Source of the DNA: Leeuwenhoekiella marinoflava DSM 3653
Lineage (GTDB): Bacteria; Bacteroidota; Bacteroidia; Flavobacteriales; Flavobacteriaceae
Reading direction: 5' to 3'
Length of the DNA: 64,000 bases
Assembly: GCF_900129005.1 (NCBI RefSeq)
Contig: NZ_FQUN01000004.1
Location: forward strand, 62,001-126,000
Shown: one piece after another, positions 1 to 9,231 of the stretch
How positions within the stretch are numbered: position 1 is the first letter of the stretch
How the letters are laid out: each line of letters starts with the position of its first letter
Notes under the pieces: generated by a model
Told to the model about the DNA's origin: nothing
Database searches by the model: none
What the model saw: only the letters and a program-made list of their open reading frames with translations
Made by a program: the position numbers and the translations under genes

Positions 1-5
1 CTATT

Positions 6-536
6 TTAGTTCCAGTTTTCATCAAAGTCAAGTCCGTCATAATCTTCGATGTCGTAATCATCGTCCTCATCTGCAAACGGATCATCCTCGTCAAAGTCAT
101 CTTCATCACCAGAAAAATCAGCTTCAGGAGCTTGAGCAGGGATCTGCCCATGCACATACATTAATTTTGGGTATGATTTCCCATCTTCAACTTCGGCGAT
201 CTCACCAAGTTCTACAAAGAATGTCCATAGGTTTAAGAAGTCATACACATAAATCATACGGGTCTGATCTTCAGAAAGAACTTCTTCAAGCGGAGTTTCA
301 ATCATCGTACGTAAAGGGGTTTGACCTTCACCCATATCAAAAAGTGCAATCTCTTCGCCCTGACGCCACTCATCATCGCTTATATAAAAAGAAGCCATTT
401 CGGTTCCGTCAAAGCCAAAACTTTGTGTGATGCTGTTATGCAGGTCTTCACAGGTAGCAGTTTGCTCGATCTCGATATCTCTAAAAATATCCTCTTCGGT
501 ATCTAAAATGATGCGAAAACGGTAAATCATATTCAA
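6..536 (-). CDS. pRiA4b ORF-3-like (IS1096 passenger TnpR-like) protein
   Basis: This 176-residue protein resembles the plasmid pRiA4b ORF-3 / IS1096 passenger family, which is common as a stand-alone chromosomal gene in Flavobacteriaceae. The first half carries the family pattern (FRIILDTEEDIFRDIEI, then a Y-[DV]-F-x-[DN]-x-W-like stretch, YVYDFLNLWTFFVEL, near residue 97). The last 40 residues are almost entirely Asp and Glu, ending in DENWN, so the protein is strongly acidic. It lies 27 bp downstream of ctaA on the same strand and is probably the last gene of the cca-ctaA unit. No transposase or inverted repeats are near, so it is not evidence of a mobile element. Molecular function is unknown. 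Confidence 0.75.
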   Translation of the reverse strand: MNMIYRFRIILDTEEDIFRDIEIEQTATCEDLHNSITQSFGFDGTEMASFYISDDEWRQGEEIALFDMGEGQTPLRTMIETPLEEVLSEDQTRMIYVYDFLNLWTFFVELGEIAEVEDGKSYPKLMYVHGQIPAQAPEADFSGDEDDFDEDDPFADEDDDYDIEDYDGLDFDENWN

Positions 537-563
537 AAATTTTTAAGCGGGTAAAGATACAAT

Positions 564-1595
564 TTAGTGTGCAGCTGCCACGGCAGGCTTAATATTTTCT
601 TTGAAGGCAGTAAGCAAAATATAAAATTGAATACCGAATAAAACCGAAGCGATTACTAAATGTAGTGGCTGCGTTAAAAATGGAAAATCAAGATAATACA
701 TTAAAATACCGGTTACAATTTCTATGGAAATTAAAACCACGACCCAATTGAAGCTTTTATGCCCTAAAACTAATTTTCGATTCTTGTAGAATAACCATGC
801 ATTTAGTAGAAAAACTACAATTGAAAAAGAACGATGCAGGTAAAAAGAAACTTCGGGATTCTCGAGCCAAAGCGACTTTGCCGAATAGCCTACCAGATCC
901 ACTTGCTCATCAATATGTTGTCTTACTTGTGTTCCTAAAACAATCTGAATGAGTGTTAGAATGATAGCAACGAACATTCCTATTTTAAATGATTTACTGA
1001 ATTTAAAACGGTGTTTGAGGTTAGAAGCTTCATACAGCATATATATGAGTAACGCTACGATAAGCAAAGCGATAACCATATGTATTGTGATTCGAATAGG
1101 TGATAAAACTGAATAAACTACAGTTGCACCAATCCATCCTTGAAACCCAATCATAAAAACGGCAAGTAGCGATAACAAAATGCGTTTGCGATTACGTTCT
1201 TTAAATACAGCAGCGGCTAACATTACTAGAAAAGCAATACCCGCCAGAGCGCCGAAGAGTCTGTTTATATATTCAATCCACGTGTGCCAGGGGTTAAAAA
1301 TAGCGTAGTCGTGTTTCTCATAGCCATTCCAGTTTTGTGGGTTGAATGTGTCTGTTGTGGTGAAATCAGTTTTGGCAACGCGCAAGGTTTCTTCAACAAT
1401 AATAACTTGTCCTTTTTCAAAAGACCTTTCCGCTTTCCACTGCAGTTCACTGGCATCAGTAGGAGGAATAATATATCCAAAACATTTAGGCCAATCCGGG
1501 CATCCCATACCACTACCAGTCATACGCACAACCGCACCGGCAATAATTACCAGATAAATAAGAATGAGCGAAACAATTATTGATTTTTTATACAC
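564..1595 (-). CDS. ctaA: Heme A synthase, COX15/CtaA family
   Basis: This is a multi-pass membrane protein that converts heme O to heme A for cytochrome aa3-type oxidases. The family signature RMTGSGMGCPDWPKC lies at residues 24-36. Likely heme-ligand histidines are seen in HTWIEYINRLFG, RITIHMVIAL, YLHRSFSIVV and QPLHLVIASV, and about eight hydrophobic segments are visible. The open frame extends upstream to an ATG at 1724, but that would overlap the end of cca by 83 bp and add a basic extension unlike the family. A GTG at 1593-1595, just before the first membrane segment, gives 343 residues and is preferred. It follows cca by 46 bp on the same strand. Confidence 0.88.
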   Translation of the reverse strand: MYKKSIIVSLILIYLVIIAGAVVRMTGSGMGCPDWPKCFGYIIPPTDASELQWKAERSFEKGQVIIVEETLRVAKTDFTTTDTFNPQNWNGYEKHDYAIFNPWHTWIEYINRLFGALAGIAFLVMLAAAVFKERNRKRILLSLLAVFMIGFQGWIGATVVYSVLSPIRITIHMVIALLIVALLIYMLYEASNLKHRFKFSKSFKIGMFVAIILTLIQIVLGTQVRQHIDEQVDLVGYSAKSLWLENPEVSFYLHRSFSIVVFLLNAWLFYKNRKLVLGHKSFNWVVVLISIEIVTGILMYYLDFPFLTQPLHLVIASVLFGIQFYILLTAFKENIKPAVAAAH

Positions 1596-1641
1596 CCGAT
1601 TTGAATTATAATTACATTTCTTAATAATCTTCTTTCTGAAA

Positions 1642-3069
1642 TCAGCCTGCGACTTCAAGCCCCAGATCAGCACCTTTTTTAAGCATAAATGCGTGAGCAG
1701 CTTCGTACTCATTAGGGATTTCACCTTCGAGAATGGCCTCTTTAATAGCTTCCTTAATTATTCCTATTTCGCGGGAAGGCTTCAGGTTAAAAGTCTCCAT
1801 AATTTCTTCTCCGCTAACCGGTGGTTGAAAATTGCGCAAATGATCACGCTCTTCAACTTCTCCAATTTTTTGACGAACTGTTTTAAAATTATTGTGATAT
1901 CTGCGGTAACGCTTAGGGTTTTTAGTTGTGATATCTGCTTCACAAAGTGTCATCAAATCTTCAAGATTTTCTCCGGAGTCAAATATCAACCTACGTACAG
2001 CGCTGTCTGTCACAAAATCTTCGGCGATAACAATAGGGCGGGAACTCATCAAAACCAATTTTTGAACGAATTTCATTTTTTCATTTAATGGCATTTTTAA
2101 TCTTTTAAAAAGTTTAAAAACCATTTTAGAACCCACAAATTCGTGTCCGTGGAAGGTCCATCCTATTTTTTTATCAAAACGCTTTGTAGGTGCTTTACCA
2201 ATATCGTGGAGTAATGCAGCCCACCGCAGCCAGAGATCTTCCGTGTTTTCTGAAATATTATCAACCACCTCAAGCGTGTGGTAAAAATTGTCTTTATGTT
2301 TTTGACCTTCTTTTTCTTCGATTCCCTTTAAAGCAGTAAGCTCCGGAAGAATATATTTTAAAAGGCCTGTTTTTTCTAACAGTAAAAATCCTTTAGATGG
2401 TTTTTTACTCAGCATTATTTTATTGAGTTCATCTACGATGCGCTCATTCGTAATAATCTTAATACGCTCTTTATTTTCAAAAATAGCCTCTAGCGATTTG
2501 CGCTCGATTGTAAAATCTAGTTGTGTAGCAAAGCGTATCGCACGCATCATTCTTAATGGGTCGTCGCTATACGTAATATCAGGATTTAATGGCGTTCTGA
2601 TGATCTCACGCTCCAGATCCACTAAACCGTTAAAGGGATCGACCAGATTTGCACGAGTAGCTTTGTTGAGGCTTAAAGCCAATGCATTAATAGTGAAATC
2701 TCTGCGATTCTGATCGTCTTCAAGACTGCCGTCTTCTACAATCGGGTTGCGGCTGTTCTCATTGTAGGATTCTTTGCGAGCACCTACAAATTCAACTTCA
2801 ACCTCGCCATCGCGTAGCATCGCAGTGCCATAGGTTTTAAATACCTGAACTTTGGGTTTATGCGGAAGTAATGCAGCAACCTTCTGAGCGAGCTCAATAC
2901 CGCTTCCTACCGCAACAACATCAATATCTTTAGCAGCACCTCTTTTAAGTAGAAAGTCTCGCACATAACCGCCAATGACGTAGGTCTCAAGATTTAATTC
3001 TTCCGAAGCCTGCGTGATGGTGTCAAAGATTTTTGGCTCTAAAGCCTCCGGAAAATGGGGAACTGGCAT
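1642..3069 (-). CDS. cca: CCA tRNA nucleotidyltransferase / poly(A) polymerase family, with HD domain
   Basis: A class II nucleotidyltransferase that adds or repairs the 3' CCA of tRNAs, 475 residues. The head domain has [20 protein letters not shown] (residues about 33-53), the metal-binding DID motif of the Pol beta superfamily, followed by the [11 protein letters not shown] and [17 protein letters not shown] motifs of the neck. The second half has an HD phosphohydrolase domain: HTLEVVDNI, then [13 protein letters not shown] and FHGHEFVG. Flavobacteria normally have a single enzyme of this type, so CCA addition is the likely role rather than poly(A) synthesis. The next gene on this strand is ctaA. 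Confidence 0.9.
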   Translation of the reverse strand: MPVPHFPEALEPKIFDTITQASEELNLETYVIGGYVRDFLLKRGAAKDIDVVAVGSGIELAQKVAALLPHKPKVQVFKTYGTAMLRDGEVEVEFVGARKESYNENSRNPIVEDGSLEDDQNRRDFTINALALSLNKATRANLVDPFNGLVDLEREIIRTPLNPDITYSDDPLRMMRAIRFATQLDFTIERKSLEAIFENKERIKIITNERIVDELNKIMLSKKPSKGFLLLEKTGLLKYILPELTALKGIEEKEGQKHKDNFYHTLEVVDNISENTEDLWLRWAALLHDIGKAPTKRFDKKIGWTFHGHEFVGSKMVFKLFKRLKMPLNEKMKFVQKLVLMSSRPIVIAEDFVTDSAVRRLIFDSGENLEDLMTLCEADITTKNPKRYRRYHNNFKTVRQKIGEVEERDHLRNFQPPVSGEEIMETFNLKPSREIGIIKEAIKEAILEGEIPNEYEAAHAFMLKKGADLGLEVAG

Positions 3070-3163
3070 GTATTCTTATTTACTCGGTAATCGAGATTAA
3101 TATTTCAGGTCAAAACCCGAAGTTACAAATTGACTAATACGGCCTTTGGGAATTACCCTAAGA

Positions 3164-3751
3164 CTATTTGCGTAAAACCTTAACCTGACCATCATTACTC
3201 AAGCGTATAATCGTAGAGGATTTGGTCGATTTATGTTTGCGCTGCAAATTTACGATATAGTCTACTCCTTCCAAAATAGGTTGGCTTATTTCAAGGAAGC
3301 GCATAGGAGTTTTTTCGCCACTGATATTTGCTGAAGTAGAAACCAGTGGTTTGCCCAATTTTTTAATGAGAGCTCGGCAAAATTCATCCTGAACAATGCG
3401 AATACCCAGGGTGTTGTCTTCAGCGATTAAATTTTCGGCAACTCTAATAGGATCGTCGTAAATGATTGTTGTAGGCTGATCTGCGTATTTTAAGATGTTG
3501 TATGCGACCTCAGGAATATCTTCAACAAACTGGTTTAACATTTTTAGATCGCTTACCAGACAGATTAAAGATTTACTTTCTTTACGCTTTTTAAGTGCAA
3601 AAATTTTGTCAATCGCATCGGCATTAGTAGCATCACAGCCAATGCCCCAGACCGTATCTGTAGGGTAGAGTAGGAGTCCGCCTCGCTTTAAAACACCAAG
3701 CGACTCATTTACTTCATCAATTATATTTTGATCGTATTTTTTTTTTGCCAT
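3164..3751 (-). CDS. L-threonylcarbamoyladenylate synthase (Sua5/YciO/YrdC/TsaC family)
   Basis: A 195-residue YrdC-fold protein. It forms threonylcarbamoyl-AMP from Thr, bicarbonate and ATP for the t6A modification at tRNA position 37. The characteristic LLYPTDTVWGIGCDATN is at residues 28-44, followed by KKRKESKSLICLVSD, the RVAENLIAEDNTLGIRI loop, and PLVSTSANISGEKTP. There is no C-terminal Sua5 domain, so it is the short TsaC type. A TAnnTTTG box overlaps the stop codon of the upstream glycosyltransferase gene, giving this gene its own promoter. It is followed by cca (94-bp gap), so two tRNA-maturation genes lie together. Confidence 0.9.
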   Translation of the reverse strand: MAKKKYDQNIIDEVNESLGVLKRGGLLLYPTDTVWGIGCDATNADAIDKIFALKKRKESKSLICLVSDLKMLNQFVEDIPEVAYNILKYADQPTTIIYDDPIRVAENLIAEDNTLGIRIVQDEFCRALIKKLGKPLVSTSANISGEKTPMRFLEISQPILEGVDYIVNLQRKHKSTKSSTIIRLSNDGQVKVLRK

Positions 3752-3774
3752 TTTTATTTAAAGCTTAGAAGCTG

Positions 3775-3782
3775 CAAAGTTA
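3775..3782 (-). promoter_or_regulatory. Candidate -7 box for the tsaC-like gene
   Basis: On the minus strand this reads TAACTTTG, an exact match to the Bacteroidetes -7 consensus TAnnTTTG, about 25 bp before the ATG at 3751. It overlaps the stop codon of the upstream glycosyltransferase gene. A good -33 TTG is not visible. Confidence 0.45.
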
Positions 3783-4847
3783 TTTGTTTAAAACCGATCT
3801 GTAAACTTTAAGATAGGCCTTAGCAGTATTATTCCAGTTAAAAGATTTTGCGTGCGCTATAGCATCTTGTTTCAGTTGCGTATCAGCATTAAATCTCGTA
3901 ATTCCTTGAAGTAGTTTTTTTGCCATATATTCAGGTGCATAATGCTCCCAATATGTAGCGTATGTACCACCTACTTCAGGAAGTGAGGTATTGTTAGAAG
4001 TAATCACGGGAGTTCCAAAACGTAAAGCTTCGATAATAGGAATGCCAAATCCCTCTTTTAGAGAAGGAAAAACAAATGCTGCGCAATTTTTAAGATGGTA
4101 TTTTTTTTCAGTTTCTGAAATTTTACCGGGAATATGAACGCGACTTTCTAATTTATTGGCGGTGATGACTTGTTTGATTTTCTCGAGATAAGGTCTCTCA
4201 GAATTTCCAGCAATAATCAATTCATAATCTGGTAAAAACTGAAGCATTTCAATCAACGAATGAAAGTTTTTTCGTTCTGTAAATTCTCCTATTGTAAATA
4301 AATAAGGCTTATTTGGCTTGAAATTTGGTTCAAAATTAACAGGAATAGATGTGTCAATCATTGGATTGCCGTTATAGATCACATGTTCTTCGTGATTTGA
4401 GGTGTCAAAAATTGATTTTGTTGCCGTTTGTGCAAATTTTGAAATATAGACCAGCGCATGAGCTCTGTTTAATTTCTCTTGAAAGCGTTTAATACGCGCA
4501 GTCTTATCACCACTGTCTGTCCCTTCTGCAAAATGTACATCGTGAACCGTCATAACATACGGCATATTAAAACGCGGTTCTATCTTGGTATTTTGATTGA
4601 GTGAATGCCAGAGATCGTATTTAAAAGGTAGTCTTAATGCTTTATACCGTGTAAAGGAGTAATAATGAAGGTATTTGAAATAGTCGCCAAAATCATTTTT
4701 GAGTTTCCCGTTAATATTGCTGTGTACTACAAATTTGAGATCATCTGCAGCACTCTCATACAAGCCTTTGATCAAATGGTAATTAAACTGACCTAAACCG
4801 GAAAATTGATTTTTGATGTTATGAGATTCTAAAAAAATCTGTTTCAT
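3780..4847 (-). CDS. Glycosyltransferase family 4 (GT-B fold)
   Basis: A 355-residue retaining glycosyltransferase of the GT4 type, probably transferring a sugar during lipooligosaccharide or exopolysaccharide assembly in the cytoplasm. Evidence is the C-terminal Rossmann half: FTIGEFTERKNFHSLIEML (about residue 189), AGNSERPYLEKI, then FVFPSLKEGFGIPIIEALRFG (about residue 258), where the E-x7-E pair contacts the donor nucleotide. The N-terminal half holds MTVHDVHFAEG and LVYISKFA, typical of acceptor domains. It is divergent from the WaaP-like kinase gene, with 64 bp between them, and belongs to the sugar block ending near 8360. Donor and acceptor cannot be told from sequence. Confidence 0.88.
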   Translation of the reverse strand: MKQIFLESHNIKNQFSGLGQFNYHLIKGLYESAADDLKFVVHSNINGKLKNDFGDYFKYLHYYSFTRYKALRLPFKYDLWHSLNQNTKIEPRFNMPYVMTVHDVHFAEGTDSGDKTARIKRFQEKLNRAHALVYISKFAQTATKSIFDTSNHEEHVIYNGNPMIDTSIPVNFEPNFKPNKPYLFTIGEFTERKNFHSLIEMLQFLPDYELIIAGNSERPYLEKIKQVITANKLESRVHIPGKISETEKKYHLKNCAAFVFPSLKEGFGIPIIEALRFGTPVITSNNTSLPEVGGTYATYWEHYAPEYMAKKLLQGITRFNADTQLKQDAIAHAKSFNWNNTAKAYLKVYRSVLNK

Positions 4848-4862
4848 TCTTAAGCGCTACTT

Positions 4863-4894
4863 TTTGAGAACTTGTTTTATTAAAACTACTTTTG
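4863..4894 (+). promoter_or_regulatory. Promoter of the WaaP-like kinase gene
   Basis: TTTG at 4863-4866, 20-bp spacer, and TACTTTTG at 4887-4894: a complete Bacteroidetes -33/-7 promoter, with the -7 box 17 bp before the ATG. Confidence 0.6.
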
Positions 4895-4911
4895 CAATCT
4901 AAATTTTCTCC

Positions 4912-5670
4912 ATGAAAATCGTTGTTCACAAATCGGTCAAAAATAGTCTTTTAAAACTAAAGGAGTTTTTCTTCAATTTTGAAAAAGAAGGAAGCATTCT
5001 TGCAGATGGTAATCGAAATCAAATAAAAGTTTATAAGTTAGAAGGTGAAGATATTACCATCAAGGCTTTTAAAGTACCTAATCTGGTTAATAAAATTGCT
5101 TATCAATATTTTAGAAAATCTAAAGCACAACGCTCGTATGAATATGCTTGCAAACTGCTTGAAAACGGAATTCTAACTCCGCAACCACTAGGTTATGCTA
5201 TAGAAAATGACGGATTGCTTTTTGGTAAAAGTTTTTATGCGTGCAAGTTAGTTGAAGCAGCTGCAACATACCGTACGCTGGTTAATGATGAAAATTACCC
5301 CAATCGTATAGAAATACTTAAAGCATTCACGCGTTTTACTTTTGAAATGCATCAAAAAGGAATTCACTTTCTAGATCATTCTCCAGGTAATACGCTTATT
5401 GTAAAAAATATGGAGGGATATGATTTCTATTTGGTTGATTTAAATAGAATGGAATTTAGAGAACTTGATTTAGAAACTCGAATTCAGAATTTTGCCCGTT
5501 TAACTCCAAAAAAAGAAATGGTAGCTATTATGGCTGAAGAATACGCGCGTATTGGAGGTTTTGATGAGAACAAAACTAAGAATTCCATGTGGAAGGCAAC
5601 TCAGGATTTTCAAGAGTCTTTTAAAAAGAAACAAGAGCTGAAAAAGAAACTCAAATTCTGGAAAAAGTAG
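4912..5670 (+). CDS. Lipopolysaccharide kinase, WaaP/InaA (Kdo/heptose kinase) family
   Basis: A 252-residue eukaryotic-like kinase of the WaaP/InaA type. Such enzymes phosphorylate heptose or Kdo in the inner core of lipopolysaccharide. The catalytic loop is FLDHSPGNTLIV (about residues 155-166; Asp and Asn in place), followed by the Mg-binding DLNRMEF that replaces DFG. The N-terminal lobe shows the ITIKAFKVPN strand with its Lys. The C-terminus is very Lys-rich. It stands alone on the plus strand between minus-strand glycosyltransferase genes and ends 3 bp before the convergent GT2 gene, which supports a role in core assembly. The exact acceptor is inferred only from family. Confidence 0.82.
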   Translation: MKIVVHKSVKNSLLKLKEFFFNFEKEGSILADGNRNQIKVYKLEGEDITIKAFKVPNLVNKIAYQYFRKSKAQRSYEYACKLLENGILTPQPLGYAIENDGLLFGKSFYACKLVEAAATYRTLVNDENYPNRIEILKAFTRFTFEMHQKGIHFLDHSPGNTLIVKNMEGYDFYLVDLNRMEFRELDLETRIQNFARLTPKKEMVAIMAEEYARIGGFDENKTKNSMWKATQDFQESFKKKQELKKKLKFWKK

Positions 5671-5673
5671 GAA

Positions 5674-6429
5674 CTACTTCTTAGATTTTCTCAATATCCA
5701 TAATTTGATATAGCGCATAGCTGCTGCATAAGCCTGTAAATAACTTATGGTAAAACCCGGAAGACCATCTCTAAAACCTTGTTGTATGAAATAATGTTTT
5801 ATAAAGCGCCATGCAGGTTTACAGAACAAATGATACAGTGTGATTAAACCGGTTTTAGAATCGTAATCCTGAGCTTGCCAACTCGCATAGCGGTTTAATT
5901 TAGCGGTATATTGATCTACAGACATAAAGCTGTAATGCTCCAATTTATATTTTAAAAAAGCAAGGTTTCCCGAAGTCTCAATCTCCGCGTGAACCCTTTT
6001 ATCTTCATATTTGCATTCGTTTTTTTTGAATAGCCGTATTACTTTATCGTTCTGCCAACCGCTATATTTAATATGTTGATTGATAAAATGATTTTTTCGA
6101 TAGACCCAATATCCAGTTATGGTTTTAGGTGGATTCTGAAGTATTTTAAGAATTTCTTCTTTCAATTTAACGGTAACACGTTCATCAGCATCTAAAATAA
6201 AAACCCAATCATGCTTTGCCTGCGGAATTGCCCAATTTTTCTGAGAAGCTGAATATTCATAGTCGCGCTGAATAATCTTTACCGGAAATTTTTTGGCCAA
6301 CTGAATAGTTGCATCCGTGCTAAAAGAATCAACGATTACTATTTCATCAGCAAATAAAACCGACTTAATTGCAGCTTCTATATGGAGCGCTTCGTTATAA
6401 GTAGGTATTATTACGGTAAGTTTTTTCAT
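5674..6429 (-). CDS. Glycosyltransferase family 2 (WaaE/KdtX-like)
   Basis: A 251-residue GT-A glycosyltransferase. The start has TVIIPTYNEALHIEAAI, then ADEIVIVDSFSTDAT and the metal-binding FILDADERVT (DAD near residue 81). The middle has GYWVYRKNHFINQHIKYSGW and a RVHAEIE segment, as in WaaE-type beta-1,4-glucosyltransferases of LPS core. The C-terminal KLNRYASWQAQDY and the basic tail are also typical of that subgroup. It converges on the kinase gene and is divergent from the next GT2 gene (58-bp gap). The sugar transferred is not certain. Confidence 0.85.
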   Translation of the reverse strand: MKKLTVIIPTYNEALHIEAAIKSVLFADEIVIVDSFSTDATIQLAKKFPVKIIQRDYEYSASQKNWAIPQAKHDWVFILDADERVTVKLKEEILKILQNPPKTITGYWVYRKNHFINQHIKYSGWQNDKVIRLFKKNECKYEDKRVHAEIETSGNLAFLKYKLEHYSFMSVDQYTAKLNRYASWQAQDYDSKTGLITLYHLFCKPAWRFIKHYFIQQGFRDGLPGFTISYLQAYAAAMRYIKLWILRKSKK

Positions 6430-6487
6430 AAAATGTTTAAAGCTAATTAAAATATGGATTTAGTTAGAAATTTCTTTTCTTTGATTT

Positions 6488-7312
6488 ATGATGGAAAAAC
6501 CTCAGATATCAATAATAATTAGCACGTATGATTCGGTAGATTGGCTAAAGAAGACACTCTTTGGTTATGCAAATCAGTCTTTTACAGATTTTGAACTACT
6601 TGTAGCTGATGATGGTTCTGATGATTTGACCAAAAAAACAATTGCTAAATTATCTTCGCTATTTAAAAGACCTCTAAAGCATATTTGGCACGAAGATAAA
6701 GGCTTTAGGAAGACAACTATTTTGAATAAAGCAATTGAGGCAACACAGGCGGATTATATTTTAATGTCTGATGGAGACTGTATTCCTGAGTTTAATTTTG
6801 TTGCGAAACATATGAAATATAGAAAGGCTGATTACTTCCTTTCTGGAGGTTATTTTAAACTTTCACTTTTACTTTCACAAATGATTACTTTAGGTGATAT
6901 AGAAAATCAATCTTGTTTTAATATTAATTGGTTAAAAAAAAGAGGATTAAAAAATTCAATTAAGAACATAAAAATTACAGCGAAGGGTTTTGAATCTGAT
7001 TTATTAAATTCATTAACTCCTACAAAAGCTACTTGGAACGGCCATAACTCCAGCGGTTGGAAAAAAGATATTCTCAAAGTGAATGGATTTGATGAACGTA
7101 TGCAATACGGTGGAGAAGACCGAGAGATGGGGGAGCGTCTTTTGAATTTGGGAATTAAAGCAAAACAAATACGCTATTGCGCAATTTGTGTTCATCTTGA
7201 TCATACTCGTGGATATGTAAAAGAAGAAATGCTTATTAATAATGCCCGCATCAGAAAAGAAACAAGAATTATGAAAAAGACCTATACTGATTACGGAATT
7301 GTCAAGAAATAG
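6488..7312 (+). CDS. Glycosyltransferase family 2, with C-terminal galactosyltransferase-type region
   Basis: A 274-residue GT-A enzyme. The donor-binding half contains ISIIISTYDSVDWLKKTL (residues 7-24), LLVADDGSDD and the DxD-type motif LMSDGDCIPEF (about residue 97). The C-terminal half has WKKDILKVNGFDERMQYGG followed by EDREMGERLLNLG, the ED motif seen in galactosyltransferase-like GT2 proteins, where it provides the catalytic base. The gene is more A+T-rich than its neighbours in the middle third. It overlaps the convergent GT9 gene tail-to-tail by 11 bp. Two in-frame ATGs (6488 and 6491) are possible starts. Confidence 0.87.
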   Translation: MMEKPQISIIISTYDSVDWLKKTLFGYANQSFTDFELLVADDGSDDLTKKTIAKLSSLFKRPLKHIWHEDKGFRKTTILNKAIEATQADYILMSDGDCIPEFNFVAKHMKYRKADYFLSGGYFKLSLLLSQMITLGDIENQSCFNINWLKKRGLKNSIKNIKITAKGFESDLLNSLTPTKATWNGHNSSGWKKDILKVNGFDERMQYGGEDREMGERLLNLGIKAKQIRYCAICVHLDHTRGYVKEEMLINNARIRKETRIMKKTYTDYGIVKK

Positions 7313-8360
7313 TCTCCAAAAAATGTTTAAATTTTGGACTCAGTAATTGAGGTGTGAATACCTTATATAAAGCATCAACATTTGTTTTGATTTCTTTTGT
7401 TTTTTTTGATTGAAATAGTTTAGGTTTAAAATCTTTTAAGTGTACTGAAAGGTTTTGATCACCGCTAAATAGCGCCCAGACTTCTTTAGTAATCCAGGGA
7501 GAGAAAATAGCAAATGTAGGCACGTTAAGTGCCTTGGCCATATTTACAGCTCCGCCTTCATTACCTATAAGCGCTTTGCAAAAGGATAAGACAGCAATGA
7601 ATTTTCTTAAATCTTTAGCGTAGACTTCAGGGAAGATTTTGGCTCTTAACTCTGTAGAGCAATATTCTAAAAATTTATTAACTGCTTCTTTTTGATCGGG
7701 GATGTAATTCAGTAGTAATTGAGCTTCAGGGGTTTCTTTAACCACAGTTTCCAGCAATTGCGCAAGATATTCTAAAGGATAGGTTTTAGTATCAGAACTA
7801 CCCAGTAAGCCAATCATAAATATAGGCTTATTGAAGTCTAAATTAGATGTAGTTAGAAAAGCTTTAGCCTCGTCAAGTTCCTCTTGGCTAAGGTATATTT
7901 TTGGTTTAACGCTTTCTTTAAAAGTTTTTGGGAAGAGTTTTAATAATTGCAACCTGTTTTCAATAGCTAAACCAGCTTGTGTTTTTGGTTCTTTAAGTGG
8001 AGTAACCGTTTGCGAGTAGGCAAAACTAGTATACCATTTTTTGTAGCTTATGGTTTTCGTGTTACTACGCAAACAGATATAAGCAGTTCCTAGTTTAGAG
8101 TATACATCTAGAATATGAGAGTATTTTTCATTTCTAATGCGGGATGCAAATGCATTAAGGCTAACTGGCTTATCACTTGCATCAGTTTGGTCAAAAATAA
8201 ATTGATCTATAAACGGATTGTTTTTAACGACTGCAAGGGTATGCGGCTTAATAAGGTAGTGTAATTCAGCTTCAGGATACTTTTCACGTATGGCTTTAAA
8301 AAGGATAGATGACGTTAAAACGTCACCTATCATCTTCTGTTGAATTACTAAAATTTTCAT
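7302..8360 (-). CDS. Glycosyltransferase family 9 (ADP-heptosyltransferase-like)
   Basis: A 352-residue GT-B fold protein of the heptosyltransferase family. It begins MKILVIQQKMIGDVLTSSIL (the KxxGD motif near residue 11), with SHILDVYSKLGT in the N-terminal half, then MIGLLGSSDTKTYP at the inter-domain linker and ALIGNEGGAVNMAKALNVPT (about residue 264), the donor-binding loop. Members transfer heptose to Kdo or to other core sugars of lipopolysaccharide. It lies 12 bp downstream of dapD on the same strand and may be co-transcribed, although the functions are unrelated. Together with the GT2, GT4 and kinase genes it suggests a core-oligosaccharide locus. Confidence 0.87.
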   Translation of the reverse strand: MKILVIQQKMIGDVLTSSILFKAIREKYPEAELHYLIKPHTLAVVKNNPFIDQFIFDQTDASDKPVSLNAFASRIRNEKYSHILDVYSKLGTAYICLRSNTKTISYKKWYTSFAYSQTVTPLKEPKTQAGLAIENRLQLLKLFPKTFKESVKPKIYLSQEELDEAKAFLTTSNLDFNKPIFMIGLLGSSDTKTYPLEYLAQLLETVVKETPEAQLLLNYIPDQKEAVNKFLEYCSTELRAKIFPEVYAKDLRKFIAVLSFCKALIGNEGGAVNMAKALNVPTFAIFSPWITKEVWALFSGDQNLSVHLKDFKPKLFQSKKTKEIKTNVDALYKVFTPQLLSPKFKHFLETIS

Positions 8361-8372
8361 ATTCTGTAAATG

Positions 8373-9188
8373 CTATACAGCAACATCATACTCACGAAGC
8401 GCGTCGTTAAGTGATGTTTTTTTGTTGGTACTTTCTTTACGTGTACCTATGATCAATGCACAAGGAACATTGTATTCCCCAGCAGCAAATTTCTTAGTGT
8501 AGCTACCAGGAATTACTACTGAACGAGGAGGTACAATTCCTTTCATTTCTTTAGGCTCATCACCGGTAACATCTATAATTTTAGTAGATGCAGTAAGTAC
8601 AACATTTGCACCTAAAACCGCTTCTTTACCTACGCGCACTCCTTCAACTACGATACAACGAGAGCCTACAAAAGCATTATCTTCAATAATGACCGGAGCA
8701 GCTTGTAATGGTTCTAAAACACCACCAATTCCTACCCCGCCACTTAAGTGGACATTCTTGCCTATTTGAGCACAACTGCCTACAGTCGCCCAAGTATCTA
8801 CCATTGTGCCTTCATCTACATAAGCACCGATGTTTACATAACTTGGCATTAAGATCACACCTTTTGAAATGAAAGCTCCGTGGCGTGCTATAGCGTGAGG
8901 TACAACACGAATTCCTTTATCTTGATAGCCTTTTTTAAGCGGCATTTTATCGTGATATTCAAAAATACCAACTTCTAATTTTTCCATTTTTTGAATAGGG
9001 AAATACAGCACAACTGCTTTTTTTACCCATTCGTTTACCTGCCAGTCATCACCTTTAGGTTCTGCAACGCGCAGCGTACCACCATCTATAAGTTCTATAA
9101 CTTCACGTATAGCATCTTGAGTTACTTTATCAGAAAGTAGGGAACGATCTTCCCAGGCTGCTTCGATAAGATTTTTTACTTGTTGCAT
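8373..9188 (-). CDS. dapD: 2,3,4,5-tetrahydropyridine-2,6-dicarboxylate N-succinyltransferase
   Basis: DapD transfers succinyl from succinyl-CoA to tetrahydrodipicolinate in the succinylase branch of lysine and diaminopimelate synthesis. The protein has 271 residues, normal for the family. A helical N-terminal domain is followed by left-handed beta-helix hexapeptide repeats (GAYVDEGTMVDTWATVGSCA, about residues 122-141, then VHLSGGVGIGGVLEP and FVGSRCIVVEGVRVG). An exact TATATTTG promoter element lies about 45 bp upstream. It is the first gene of a minus-strand unit that continues into the GT9 gene. Confidence 0.95.
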   Translation of the reverse strand: MQQVKNLIEAAWEDRSLLSDKVTQDAIREVIELIDGGTLRVAEPKGDDWQVNEWVKKAVVLYFPIQKMEKLEVGIFEYHDKMPLKKGYQDKGIRVVPHAIARHGAFISKGVILMPSYVNIGAYVDEGTMVDTWATVGSCAQIGKNVHLSGGVGIGGVLEPLQAAPVIIEDNAFVGSRCIVVEGVRVGKEAVLGANVVLTASTKIIDVTGDEPKEMKGIVPPRSVVIPGSYTKKFAAGEYNVPCALIIGTRKESTNKKTSLNDALREYDVAV

Positions 9189-9231
9189 TTTTAAACTTGT
9201 TTTTAGTTGATTCGTTCAATTTTTGCGGCTT

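Noticed and set aside
6-536. Transposon passenger gene as a sign of a mobile element
   Set aside because: No transposase, inverted repeats or target duplications are near; the family is common as an ordinary chromosomal gene in flavobacteria.
1596-1724. Longer ctaA start at the ATG ending at 1724
   Set aside because: It would overlap cca by 83 bp and adds a basic, non-homologous extension.
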